A stretch of 64,000 nt of DNA from Luidia sarsii (taxonomy: Eukaryota > Echinodermata > Asteroidea > Paxillosida > Luidiidae). The number at the start of each line of letters is the position of its first letter. Position 1 is the first letter of the stretch. The stretch is from assembly GCA_949987565.1 (NCBI GenBank), contig OX465105.1:20130391-20194390 (forward strand), given 5' to 3'. Below the pieces are notes generated by a model, which saw nothing but the letters and a program-made list of their open reading frames with translations, searched no databases and was not told the origin of the DNA. A program made the position numbers and the translations under genes. This document shows, in pieces, positions 30,889 to 49,500 of the stretch.

Positions 30889-33497
30889 ATGGAAATTGTT
30901 CCAAAAGACTTAAGAAATCTTCGAGCATGCCTTGTGTGCTCGCTCATAAAGGTGAGTCTAGTTTATTTGCCCTTTGGAGTTTCACCGTGTTCGTCCAAGT
31001 TTGTGCACGTTTTTGACCCTCACTCTTCAGTCAGAGTTACTTGATATAGAAAATGGTCTTTTTATATTGGCAGGTTATATTCATCCGGCATAGGCATTCT
31101 TCCCGTAAAGTACGCTATTCTTCCGGTCGCTTAGTCTGATTACATCAGGTTTGAATCTGTATATTCATGTATGCTCTATACTCTGACGTTGGCCAATCAA
31201 ATTAAAGACAAAAAAAGAGTATTCAATAAAATTCATGAATATGCATAACAAAATTAACATTACCGAATTCGAGTCAACTCGTACCATGGAGGTAGTACCC
31301 ATGCAAAGTGGTGCCCAACCAACTCGTACTCGCGCCAACTCTTACCCGCACCAAATTATTATTAGTTTTCGAGGCCGTTTTTGTATAAAAATTTATCGGG
31401 TGAATTTTCCTATAAAATAATAAAGTATGTAGTCTGAGTAACTTGGACCCGACAAGTCACCCTTTTTTTATCGAATTTTGAAATTTTGAGTTTCGGGTGA
31501 CTGTAGGGTCCAAGAAAATCAGTGTCCTAAACCTGATTATATGTACACACCGCCAAAAACCATTTCGACCGGCCGACACAAACCCCCAGATTTACCGCCG
31601 AAAACACCCGTATCACCGTCCTACGTGCCCATTTTTGGATTCAGTGAGAATCAAGGATTCTAATACTGGTCATTTGCTTTACTCACGTTTTTGAAAAAAG
31701 GCAAAAAATACCATCAGTTGATCGAGAAGGTGTTTCGTTTCGCCCGTGCGACAGCCAAAACAAGGAGGCGGCCATCTTTTTTCTATAAATAGCATTCTGA
31801 CAATTCCGTGTGCGCAGTGGGTCTGCAACCGTTGAGCCCACGACTGTTTCATGGACGCAACGATACATTCAGCCCTGATATTTTGGCACTAACCTCCCCC
31901 CCTGTCACTGGTCCCCTGTACAGACGATGGACCAGTTTGAACTTGATGGCTGCGACAACTGTGAGGAGTACTTGCAACTGAAAGGCAACAGAGACAACGT
32001 TTACGACTGCACAAGTTCCTCATTTCAAGGGTAATTTCTACAGCCAGCTTTGCAATTTGAGCTATCCTTTTCAATCAAGTAACTCATACTGTCAGTGTCA
32101 TAACATTTTGTGAAGAGATCTTCAGTTTTAACAATAATTATAATGTAAACATGATGTTGCAATCTGCTGTGCATAGTGTGGAGATTACTGACTTAAATGA
32201 TGATCATGCAAATTGCCCCCCCCCCTCAAAAATTCTTTGTTCACAAAAAAAGAAAAGATCCTAGCAGGACCTTTCTCAAAGGCAGAATGAGTAAGGTCCC
32301 ACTTGGATCGAAGTGTTCCAACTGCTCACTACTAAGATCAGTGTGTTCAGTAATAACAACTAATGATAGCACTTACGTCTTGGAATTTATTGCACACACC
32401 ATTGTAACAGCGACCACTTCATTTAGGTTCCAATAGTTGTTGCTATGAAAGCTTACGCACTCTCTCCGACATGTTAGTCTGTAAGTGCAATTGGTAGGGC
32501 ACAGCTATCTTTAGTGTTTTCAGGTCAGTTTAATCAGGAGCTTGCAACTCTTTCTTTTCGCTCTGAGATAAGATATTTACAATTTTACATTTTTATTTTT
32601 CTGTGTCTTTTTGTCGCACAGAGTCGTTGCCCTAATGAGTCCAGAAGACAGTTGGGTGGGGAAATGGCAGAGAATAAGTAAGTTGAATGAGCCAACTGCT
32701 CTATTTCTAAATCCCTTTGCCTTCATTTACCTCAGTGCAAAATCTGAAGCGCAAGGACTGTGGTCTTGTGGATTTTATCCCAACTTTGAGCCCTGCTAGG
32801 CTGCATTTCTTCTTCAAGAAGTCAGTGCTTTGCCCGATTGCCTGCTGAGAACCAATACAGGCAGCTCGGGAGGGATGCAGATGTCTCAACCACCGGACCA
32901 CCGAGCTGGTTGCTTTCACGTCGGTGAATCCGAATCTGTACAGCTGCGGGTACCGCACTGCATCGTAGATATAATTATCACTGTCAAGTTGACGTCTGCA
33001 CAGCAGGGGTCACGAGTTCGAATCCCGCCCGAGCTGCCTGAAATGTTTTGCATCAGGCAATGCACGGAGCACTCGATGCTTATTACATCGAGTGGGCAAA
33101 TCCACATTGAATTGCATTCTCCTTGACGCAACACATCATGTTATACCTATAGGCTATGCCCTTGTAGAGGGGAGAGATGATCATTGTTCCGTCACATTAA
33201 CATGGCATCCTGAGAGGAAATAAAAAGTTTGAAGGTCAAAAAGAGAGGAGAGGAGAGGACTGCATACCGTTAGTTAGTTAGAAAATGTGGGAAGAGGCTC
33301 TTTCCCAGCATTATTCTGACCACTGTTTTGAGAGGTTTACAGGGTGTTTTTTTGTTTGGCTCTCGTTTCGGACAGACCGTAACCACAAAGGCTGCTACGC
33401 CATCTCGGTGACTGGCCGTCTGTCCAACGTCGTCATCAGAGAGCTGAAGAGCCGAGGAATCACCTACCGCTCCAGGGACACGAGCATCCGATCGTAG
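30889..33497 (+). CDS. SUPT4H1: SUPT4H1 (SPT4), DSIF elongation factor subunit, 4 exons
   Basis: Exons 30889-30951, 31924-32030, 32622-32677 and 33376-33497 give 115 residues (human 117). The start [17 protein letters not shown] matches the family N-terminus. The zinc finger cysteines are CLVC and GCDNC. Other signatures are [16 protein letters not shown], the core ISVTGRL and the C-terminal VIRELKSRG. With SPT5 it forms DSIF, which binds RNA polymerase II in the nucleus, sets promoter-proximal pausing with NELF and supports processive elongation. The fourth exon joins as QRI-NRNHKGCY, slightly different from the vertebrate residues here. It is divergent from MADF-BESS and followed on the same strand by RPAIN. 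No defect is seen. Confidence 0.97.
31430..31520. repeat. Short remnant of the GAGTAACTTGGACC family
   Basis: GTCTGAGTAACTTGGACCC and the opposite arm GACTGTAGGGTCCAAG enclose an AT-rich loop. SUPT4H1 intron 1. Confidence 0.5.
32255..32320. mobile_element. Remnant of the CCTAGCAGGACC foldback family
   Basis: GATCCTAGCAGGACCTTTCT followed by AAGGTCCCACTTGGATCGAA, a decayed right arm. SUPT4H1 intron 2. Confidence 0.6.
32862..33150. mobile_element. tRNA-derived SINE (GAGCTCGG/TTCGAATCC type)
   Basis: Contains GAGTTCGAATCCCGCCCGAG (B-box-like with an acceptor-stem-like end) and the family tail GCATCAGGCAATGCACGGAG. An inverted partial head lies at its 5' side. SUPT4H1 intron 3. Confidence 0.65.
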
Positions 33498-34065
33498 GGA
33501 CTCCTACTCCCAAGTCCCACTCATTTTGTTCCAATCGTTACATATTCCAACTGTACATAGACTTACATTGTGAGACTGCTTCTTGTTTTCCAATGAGCAC
33601 GACCTGGCTCAAGCTGTACGTGTACTACATTGGCGGGGCACCAGGGAACCGGGGATGCATAGTGTTAGTTAGGGTCTGCTTGGCCGGTTACCCAGGCGTC
33701 CGTCACTGAACTGTCAGGGTCGCCGAGTGAACAATTGTTTCTGAGGCTGTTATACTGTCATTGGAATGAAATCCAGCCCTGGTTTTATCAAGTTTTTGGT
33801 GCACAATAGATTTGGGTCATGGCACTGACCACCCCACACTTATGGTTTGAAAATTGGAAAACATAGTCCAGTCTAGTCCGGCCTTGTAAATATTTAATAA
33901 CTCTCCATCCGGCAATTTCGAGTATTTTGCCTAGAAATAACCTTTAAAATCACCATTTGTAATTGTTGTTTTATCAGAATCTCTTTAATCTTTATCGAAC
34001 TTTTTTGAAAGCGCTTTCACCTGTCCGTAGGGATTGCAGCCATGTCAGAAATGTGCCAAGTTGGT

Positions 34066-34071
34066 AATAAA
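34066..34071 (+). terminator. Candidate SUPT4H1 polyadenylation signal
   Basis: AATAAA about 570 bases after the stop codon. Confidence 0.3.
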
Positions 34072-34139
34072 GATAATTATGATGCAAGTAAGATCTATTG
34101 CTTGGAGTGTGTGTTATTACAGGGCAGGTATATGCTATC

Positions 34140-34265
34140 GTCACTATTTCATAGTTTGAAAAATTGGCAAGAAAACTGGACCGGGACTTGGACCTGATAC
34201 CTCTGGAGTAATGTACCAGCGCTCTTCCATCTGAGCTATCCAGCCCTTCGTTTGTTTGCATCAGA
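34140..34265 (-). mobile_element. tRNA-derived SINE (GGGCTGGATAGCTCAG type)
   Basis: In reverse complement it reads GGGCTGGATAGCTCAGATGG (perfect A-box), AGAGCGCTGGTACATTACTC, CCAAGTCCCGGTCCAG and the tail GTTTTCTTGCCAATTTTTC. Confidence 0.8.
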
Positions 34266-34284
34266 ATGAAAGTGGGGGTGTGAT

Positions 34285-34440
34285 CCCTGGAGATATACAG
34301 CAGTTGATGGTTGAATTGCTTCTGAATGGCGCACCCACACCGGCAAAGACTAGTTGACTATTTGTGAGGGCCACCATCTAAGGGCTGGATAGCTCAGATG
34401 GTCCAGTCAAATTTCTTTTGACCAATTTTTCAAATTGCTC
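34285..34440 (+). mobile_element. tRNA-derived SINE, internally deleted
   Basis: The 5' module (GATCCCTGGAGATATACAGC to GCAAAGACTAGTTGACTATT) is followed by GGGCTGGATAGCTCAGATGG, then a jump straight to GTCCAGTCAAATTTC. The middle of the tRNA-like part is missing. Confidence 0.75.
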
Positions 34441-35072
34441 AGAAGTTCCCAATCAGTTTCTCCTTGGTTTGTTTGACAATTTCATAGTGATTGCATATTG
34501 TGCTGGGCTGGTGTTTGGAATAAAGCCCATGAGAAAAGAGGCTGTATGAACTGGCAAATGGCAATGTTTATTTATCGCTTATCAGACAATTCCCTATCCT
34601 TTCAAAAAGAGGGGGAACATTATAAACTGTTAAAACTTGCAGAATGCTCTATTTCAAATGAGCTTTGTTTTTATAGGCCTCTCTTCTGCTACGTCACAGA
34701 CTCATCACTCTGCCAGCTAATGGTTGGCAAACTATGGTCGGCCGTTACAGCAAAATTAATACAGAAATGTACAGAAAATGTACTGTATAATTTTATTGGT
34801 AATAAAAAACTGGACGAACGCAAGAATACTCGGTAATGTTAACAATGATATCAAACACAAACTACAGAGACACGTTTATTAATGGTTGAATATTTAAGAG
34901 GCATTTTAAGGCGAAAGCTGTTGTCAACTCGGTTTGATTTTTATGGAAGCTGACGGCCGTCCATACAAAAGTCAATGTTTGTAAACAAAAGAAATAAAAA
35001 GGTCCATAAAAAAAGTCGCGAAGATTTCCCATGATGCATCGCGGGCGCAGAGCAGGCCCCGCTCAATTCAAA

Positions 35073-41153
<6,081 letters not shown>

Positions 41154-42430
41154 AGAGACCGGCAGGAGGGACGATTGAGACGAGAAAAGATCTGACCAAG
41201 ACCAGCCCAAGATCTTGATCTCACTGCAAAGTCTTCCCTGTGCTAATTCTTCCCAGTTCCAGCTGACAAATTTGGCTGGTACATAGCAACATGTAGACGG
41301 ACAACAGAGGGCGCCAGAGTGTAAGTTCATGGAAGCTACCAATTTGGGAAAGCCATTGGGTAAAATTAAATTGCGCCGCCGCTGCAAACAGCATTTGAAA
41401 AAAAAACCACGGGCAAAGTTGAGTACTCGCTGTGCCACGTGTATGCATTCTCAAAGGCATGTAAGTTGGGTTTTTAATAGAAGTATAGTATCTCAGTGTC
41501 AATTTCAATAGGTGCTATCTGTGTACATCTTATTTATTTTGTTTGTATGTGGGGTGCATGAGTCAGAAAATCCTGGCTACAACTCACATCATGCAATGCA
41601 GTGCGATTTTTTTTTTTTTCAAGAAAAAGTAGAAAAGATTCTGCCAGGATCGAAAATCTCAGGTCAACATTTTTGTGAACCAAAACTTAATCTTTTATAG
41701 CAGTTGGCTTGTTGATTGTGTTTCAGTGCAGTAAGCTAAACTTAGGCTGTGTCGGAAACGGGCTTCCAGAGCTATGGCTAGGGCTATTGTCTTCGCATCT
41801 CCGTGTATTTCCAATGAGGGGGAAGACCTAGCTCTAGACGCCCGTTTCGGACACGGCCTAAGACCAAGTCCAAATAAGTGGCTATGGCTGTGGGGGTTGC
41901 TAAGTGCATCAGTGCATCCGCTTGCGCAGACACATAGGGTGTGCTTTGAGATGGCACCATTAACTGTAGCCGTATCTGTGATCCATTTGATCTGGCCTGA
42001 TATCCCAAACAAATTCTTTAGATCGCTTCCCGTAAATCACAATAATTGACAAATAAGGACTAAGCATTTTCAGAGGCCCAAAAAGGCCTCAAAAATTGAG
42101 ATTCATCTGTCATATCTAGGGGGCAACTTGGAAAAAGGCTTTATAGCCCAATTCAGGGGTGTTGATAATAGATTCATGTACTAGATATCGTTTTAAAAAA
42201 CCCATTAAATTCTTGTAAAATGAAAAATTGTGATATTTGGAATGCAATTCCTCCGCTGTAAATATTTCAGATAAAATTATTTTTGTATTGTTATACCTGT
42301 GGCTATTTGTATTTATGGAAATGAGTGTGCTCTTTCAGTTAAACCTATATTATTATGTGAATGGTAAACAAATAATAGACATACTGTTATTACTGTACTT
42401 CCTTTCTATTTGTCTTAAACTTCTCCTTAA

Positions 42431-42760
42431 AGACCTAATACAACATTGGGAAGATCAGAAAATATTGATGTCCACAGATTTCCTTCTAATTTACACAGTT
42501 TGTAGATGGTCATGATAGAATCCTCATGTTGAAATCTTACGGTCTGGGATGCTGTACTTCTCCAGAAGTCTTCAAAATAGTTTATTACTATTGCGTACTC
42601 GCGAGTAATATTTCTTACACTACAGAACAGTGCGAAAATTGTGATGCTTGTTTGCCTTTTTCTACTTTCTCAGATTACCATTTGGAATGTTCAATGGTTT
42701 AACACACAAACTGTGGCAATCTTTTGACTCGTTAAGGTTTAATATTTTGTTAGGCCCCTT
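42431..42760 (-). mobile_element. TTAA-flanked MITE, inverted copy
   Basis: TTAA at 42427-42430, then AGACCTAATACAACATTGGG. The interior is the reverse complement of 18556-18937; the far end is TAGGCCCCTTGA. Confidence 0.7.
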
Positions 42761-42957
42761 GATTTTCAACCTCATTGCTTCATTCTTTTTCCTGTGACTT
42801 TTTGTCATTCCTTTGACTGGATTTTAATGCAATTCTAGTAATAAATTCTCTCCGAAAATAACTTGTTTATCTTGCACGGCTTATTGTAAATGCCACTTCC
42901 AACATATTGAGAGTTTTGAGACTACAAAATAGATTCTTGTTTTCAATTTCAGATTGC

Positions 42958-42963
42958 TTTATT
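42958..42963 (-). terminator. Candidate INO80B polyadenylation signal
   Basis: AATAAA on the minus strand about 565 bases after the INO80B stop codon. Confidence 0.3.
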
Positions 42964-43527
42964 TACATACTGTACATACAATTGAACTGAAGCTCGACAC
43001 GTACAAAATAATACCCTTTTTTCAGAATACCAAACCATATCACATTCAGAATAAAAATGACAACTCCATTTTAGCCTCAGAAAGATTTGAGTCCCCAGGT
43101 GATAGAACTCTTCATGATTTAAAATGGGTAACCTCAACCTATAATTTGTGTGCTCAATGACACATCGTCAAACCATCTGATCTAGGCCACTCTCTGAATA
43201 GCTGCCAACCACTCCTATTTTGGAGGAATCATTCCTCTTTTGGGGTAAAACTTTATCACTTTTTACAAGCTCTCGACAACAGATTCCGATTTTTGCCTTG
43301 GAGATACACATGTACTCCTATGTAGTTTGCTCTGTGATTCCTCTTTTTCAGCAGCAGTACTCCTAACTTCCTTTAAGATAGGTTGGCGGCTATGCAGTTC
43401 AGCGCACGTCCCAAAACAGGGTACAGGTTTTCGAAATGGGACATCGGCGGCAGACAGATTTGACTCGGTGCAGCCAGACTCGAGACTGATGCCGGTGAAG
43501 AAGAAAAAGGTGCGGCCATTCCGTGGT

Positions 43528-46500
43528 TCAAGTTGCACACGTGACTGGCTGCACAGCAGACAGGTTCCGCCGGTAGCACTCCAAGCTGCACAGGGGCACA
43601 CCGGTCTTGGAGCAGGAGTACTTCTTGGGGTTGGTGCAGCCCAATGCTCCGCACTGCACTGCGGGTTTGGCAGGTCTGTTACGAACACAAGCAAATGATT
43701 AAAACAAGAACCCAATGCTGAACCATTGGTGCTACTTGTACTACAAGTACTACTCTTACTAATGATTCGAGGGGCACCTGACCAATAGGTTTGTTTAATA
43801 CAAATAAAAGCCAATAATAAAAACAAGAAAACAATGCTTAATGCTAGCACCCCTTCTACTACTTCTTGTTTTAGGGGCATCTAACAATGGGAGGTCTGTT
43901 TTGAACAGAAGCAAGTGATCAAAACAAGGGCTTACAAGAGAGCTAGGGTGGGTTCCAAGATAACTAGGGGGGGTTACAAAAGAACAAGGGCGGATTCCAA
44001 GAGAACTAGGGCGGGTTCCAAGCGGACTAGGGTGGGTTCCAAGAGAACTAGGGCGGGTTCCAAGAGAACTAGGGCGGGTTCCAAGAGAACTAGGGCGGGT
44101 TCCAAGAGAGCTAGGGTGGGTTCCAAGAGAACTAGGGCGGGTTCCAAGAGGACTAGGGCGGATTCCCAAGAGAACTAGGGCGGGTTCCAAGCGGACTAGG
44201 GCGGGTTCCAAGAGAACTAGGGCAGGTTCCAAGAGGGCTAGGGCAGGTTCCAAGAGAACTAGGGCGGGTTCCAAGAGAACTAGGGCGGGTTCCAAGAGGA
44301 CTAGGGCGGGTTCCAAGAGAACTAGGGTGGGTTCCAAGAGAACTAGGGCGGGTTCCAAGCGGACTAGGGTGGGTTCCAAGAGAACTAGGGTGGGTTCCAA
44401 GCGGACTAGGGCGGGTCCCAAGAGAACTAGGGCGGGTTTCAAGCGGACTAGGGCGGGTTCCAAGAGAACTAGGGCGGGTTCTAAGAAATCGGACTTACTC
44501 GGCCATTTGTTTGCTGAGTGGATATGGCATTCCGGGTGGCAGGGACAAGGAAGCACCACCGGCATTGCTGACGTAATGAATCCGCGGAGCATCTGCGCCC
44601 CGCCTTAGCTTGGACTGCACAGGATTATACAAATATCAAACCAAAATATCTGATTCAGCAGCAGAGACCAAGTTGACTATAATTAGGGAGGCTGCCATCT
44701 GAGGGCTGGATAGCTCAGATGATAAGAGGTGCGCTGGTACACAAAACCAGAGCCACTTAAAGCAAGAAAATCTGCTTAGCATGAAAAGTCTTGATTGTGT
44801 AAACAAGATTACTGTTAGAACTCGGTCATTACATCGATTTACAACAACAAAAGTATATCACAAAATACTTTATTAAATATACAACTAGGCCCAACATTAA
44901 TTGAACGTCAAGGTGCAAAATACTCCTACATCAAAATGGTTACTATAAATAATTCAAATTCAATTTCATTCACAGACTTAAAATTTGGGGGCGGAATAAC
45001 TCCAATGGTGGCCAAAACACATTGCGGTGTGAAGTCATTTGCTGGAGACGGTGAGAACAGGAAATTCTCCGAAGGTGTGGAGAAACGGAAAGAAAATTGC
45101 AAGCGTCACCTTCATTCCTTTCAATTTGCTGTCCTGTTTCTTCAGCAGTCTGGCGATGGTTTGTTTCTGTCAGCACAAAGATGGAGAAAATTAATATTTC
45201 AGGAAGATTTAGAGAATGATGAAGTCATCATCACCAGCTGGGAATGGAAACGTAACCATCACATCTATCAATGCAATCCCCAACAAATCTATAAACACAA
45301 GTCTACACGACCCCCCTTAATCACCATTGAATCCATCAAAACCATCCCAGTGAATCAATCCCCAATACAGTGGAAGGTCGCTATAACGAACATCCCGGAA
45401 TCCATGAAAATTGTTTGCTATAGCGGTCATTTGTTATAGCAGTTGCCGCAGCATATCCATGGTGTTTTAGCGAGGTTGCACTGTACTGTATATGTTCCTC
45501 ACATTCACCGCCAAATCTATCCATACAATCTCCATCAAATCTATCAATGCAATCCCGAACTTTTCTATACACACAGTCCCACAATCACTGTCAAATCTAT
45601 CTATACAATCACCATCAAATCTATCAATATAATTCCACTGATTAACGCCAATTTAATCCATACAATCACATCACCACCAAATCTATCAACGCAATCCCCA
45701 CCTCATCCATCAACAAAATCTATCCAATTCTGCCAAATCTATCCATACAATAACCATCAAAAACTATCAAGACAATTCCCACTGTGATCACCATCAATTT
45801 GATCCAACAATCATATCACCAGCAAGTCTCTCCACACAATCCTCATAATCGCCACTCGAATGACCACCACGACCACCACCCAATCTATTCATACAATTCC
45901 ACAGCCAACCATCTCTCATCCCACTCTTTTTTAGTCGGAGCCCCTCAACCCACCCCCTTCCTTCTTGCCCTCACCTTGTGCTCCTCCACCTTCTTGTGTG
46001 CCTGGGCCCGTCTCTTCTGCGCCTTCTCCGCCTTCTTCTCCAGCATCTCCAGGGTCATCTCCGGCGACTTGGCGGCGCTGGGCAGCTGCAGGAGCTGCTT
46101 CTCCTCCTCGGCCGACATGCCGTGCAGCATGGCCCTCTGAAGCCCAATTGAGAAGGGGGGAGTCGGACAGACAGTCAGAGGGGAGTCGGACGGAGGAGAG
46201 GCCGTGATGTTGGCGAGTCAAGAACTGACAAGGGTTTGCCCTACTGAGCACTGACATTCAACATTACGCAACCGAGAGATGTGATTGCTAGATTCATGGC
46301 AGAGGTGCAGACGCCCTTCAGTTTTTAGGGTTTTAACAGATAAAATTGAGCAGTTTCAGATACAAGTTTGACATGGACCTAAAAAAAAAATATATAAAAA
46401 TATTAATAATACCATTTCCGGAAATCCGAAAAAAAAATCCACGCCATTTCTGGAAATCCCCCCCCCCCCCAAATCACACCATTTCTGGAAATCCAGAAAT

Positions 46501-49500
46501 TTCCGGAAGTCTTGCATCCCTGTTGTTTCAAGATTCCTCATGGATGGCTCTGTGTAATCTTCTCTCTTCCTAGCCTGATTGGCTGCTAAGAAAACCCACT
46601 GATGAAAAAAATAAAACAGGCAGCTTGGGTGGGATTTGAACCCGCGACTCTTGCTTTCTACAGCTGACGTTTAAATGAGTAAATACTTTCCCTGCCGAGC
46701 CGGTCGCGGTTTGTGCGGTGCGTACGAACAGGTTCAGTAACAAGGTGCTCGACTCAATCCTAGATACGATTTTGCGTCGGTGAGACTGTAATCGAATAAG
46801 GGTCTGCCCTACTTGATGAGTATTTAGAAGACAAAGAGTTGCGGGTTCAAAACACCGACTGTGGCATTTTTTTTCATTTTTTATTTTATTTTCACGATCG
46901 CTTCTTACCTGTCTGGCTGTCATCAAGGACGGATCCTTGGCTCGTTTGATCTCGCCGTAGTCGTCCAGCTGCCCCGCCTCCAGGGCGTCAAGCCAAGCCT
47001 CCTCCTCGTCCGGATTCTCCGGGGGCGAGCCCTGGTGAGAGGCGGGCGGAGTCTGATCTGAGGGGCGGGGGCCAGAGGAAAAAAACCGAACAAAGACGAT
47101 TGGACAAACACAGAAGAGGGCGTCGACAGACAAGAGACAATGAAAGGGGAAAGGAGCTTGACTGTGACATTTATTGACGAGACCCTTTAACCCCTTGACG
47201 GCGGGATTATCTTAGTGCCAATGGTCGGCACAGTGCCATTTCTAAAGCTCGCTAAACAATCGGAGAACAATAAACCTGCAAGATAAATCAATAAGAGTGC
47301 ACTTTTATTCAGTGAATCAAATGTGGCACAGTTAGAAGTCTGTGTGGCTTTTGTCAAGGAATTATCAGCCCTCAAAGATGGGCCTTTTGTGTGTAGTACA
47401 ATGGAGTGTCTGCTGTGCAACACGACTCCGAGAACTGTGTGTGCTGCTACCCTTTGACCGCAAACATGCCTCCACTCCACTCCAGTGGACAAAGGATCCA
47501 GCTGGACGGCCCCAACAGAGCGTGCAATTTGCGGTAAAGGGCAGCAGGTGCGTTCCACAGTTTATCTAGAGACCAAATTGGTTGTGGGGCATGCCAGCAC
47601 GCTGTCTTCCGTTGGCCATGGTTACCGCTAATCTGGCAATTCATGCAGCAACTGACATCAAAAAAGGTGTTTGTCATGATAAATGTTGCTGAAAAGAGTC
47701 TTTGTCTACAGTTTGGACAATAGCAGTGTCTAAATTTTGAAGGTCCCAGAGGGGCTATAGATGTCATCCGTACGTATGGGGTTAAACAAAAAAAGTAAAG
47801 TGCTGAAAAGTAGCCCAGTGTGACTGTGAAGTAGCCGTGAGTTGATGCCAAGATTTCTGGCTGGACTTGGGAGGGGGGGGGATCAAGTCTTGCCTTGCCA
47901 CGGCGTGAATCTCTCGCCCTCATCCTCGTCCTCTTGCACCACATCCACGTTTTCCTCCTCCGCCCCGCCCACCGCATCCTTGTCATCGTCATCATCGTTG
48001 TCGCCGACGTCAACGTCCTCCTCTTCGTCCTCGTCCTCGCTCGAGATGCGGGGAGAGACCACCCGGTCGTAGCTGGGGAGACGGGGGAAAACAGAAGACT
48101 TGAAGGCTTGTGTGCTGGAATCACAATGTGGAAACTGGACAGTGTACAGTGTACATTACATCCGTACAGTGTGTGTACAGTACATGTACATGTATGCACT
48201 GTAGTACTGGTTTTTTTTTAGGTCAATGCGCACGGTGAAGCGCTGCACACATGGAAGCCTCCTTGTGGATTCTATAAAATGAGTACTGTGCTAACGGCTG
48301 CGTGCCGGCCACAAATTGCTCAACTATCGCCGGGCGTTCGGCCAAAAGGGCCTGGCGGCACTCTGCTATTAGGGCACGGCAATTCGTTGCCGTGAAAATC
48401 CTCCAAATTTAAGGGCACTGCGGCAATTGGTAAGGGCACTTGCCGTCGTTGCCGTCGTGAATTTCCTGCCCTGGAAAAGTGTTGCGGGCAATGCCGCGTG
48501 ATGAGTCCTCTCTTTCCAGAAGGAGTGTGGCTCTGAAAAGAGCCCGGTAACTCAACAATTCGGGCAGCGTGTTTTTCAGCCCGTCTTGAGCAGACAGATG
48601 GGCAGAGCATGCACACTGCCAAACCATTGAGCTACTACTGGCACTCTTCAGAGCCACACTATACTTCTAAGAAGAGATGGCTTACATACATGGTGTCACT
48701 GCAAACTTTCCACATTGAAGGGGAAATTCGGAGAACAAAACAACGACAACGAAAACACAGGCTGTCTTCGCTTCAACTTCTTACGGTGTAGCAATCTGCC
48801 TCCAATCACAGTTTGGCCTTGGAGTAAACTTTCTTGACCCGACGAACAACACAGGGTGAGAAAACCAGAGAGCAACTCCCTCTCAGAGGGAGAGGGAGAG
48901 AGGAGGGGAGGGAGAGAGAGGAGGGGGGGAGAGAGAGAGAGCAGAACCTTCCTCAAAGGCATAAAGCCTTTACAAAGGTCCTGCTAGGCCCCTCCTAATA
49001 TTTGATATTTGCATTTTGGTCATTTCAGTCAGTTCAGCAGTTTGCAACATGTATGCATGTTACTTCAACTGCAAAATGAAAAGGAAAGAGGGTTTTGCGG
49101 AGGACCTCTTTGTGCCCAGCGTGTGTCCGCCAATCTTGATCTTGAGCCTGAGCTGAGGCTTGCCCGAGGGACTGACGATGGGCTCCGAGGAGAGGACGGG
49201 CTCGGGGCTCTGCAGGGAGCTGGAGCTTTCGTGGTGCGCCCTCTTGTGGCGGTGATGCTTCTTGTGCTTGCGCTTCTTGTGCTTCTTGTGCGGGCTGCTG
49301 GACGAGTCTGTCGAAATGTGGGGAGGAGGTGGGGGGGGGTGTTAGCATACGTTTTTCACTTTTAAAACTACAATCCATTCACCAAGAAGAGCATGAGCGT
49401 ATTCATAGCACCGCCAACAGTAAGGACTGTGTACTGCTGTTTGTGTGGCCACATTGGAGTGAACATGGGTACCGGTTGACCTACGTCATTACGTTACCGG

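Larger units (their letters stand above)
33498..35072. other. Spacer between SUPT4H1 and RPAIN
   Basis: No exon seen. It holds the SUPT4H1 3' untranslated region (AATAAA candidate at 34066), SINE fragments at 34140-34440 and the RPAIN promoter, which must lie just upstream of 35073. Confidence 0.6.
41154..43527. other. Convergent spacer between RPAIN and INO80B
   Basis: No exon is visible. It holds the two 3' untranslated regions, a TTAA-type MITE at 42431-42760, and near 41302 a CTCF-like AACAGAGGGCGCC. Otherwise AT-rich and unremarkable. Confidence 0.6.

Noticed and set aside
43795..44592. Open frames of GSKRTRA and EPALVLL repeats
   Set aside because: Produced by the 21-bp minisatellite in INO80B intron 7; no start context, splice support or similarity.
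44936..45439. 167-codon plus-strand open frame
   Set aside because: Overlaps the small INO80B exon 6 (45110-45166) on the other strand and a repeat; no family similarity.
47447..48199. 250-codon minus-strand open frame near INO80B exon 3
   Set aside because: It crosses exon and intron sequence in a frame different from the conserved INO80B frame.
48529..48544. A real histone gene 3' end
   Set aside because: No histone coding sequence lies on either strand nearby; the motif recurs within dispersed repeats.
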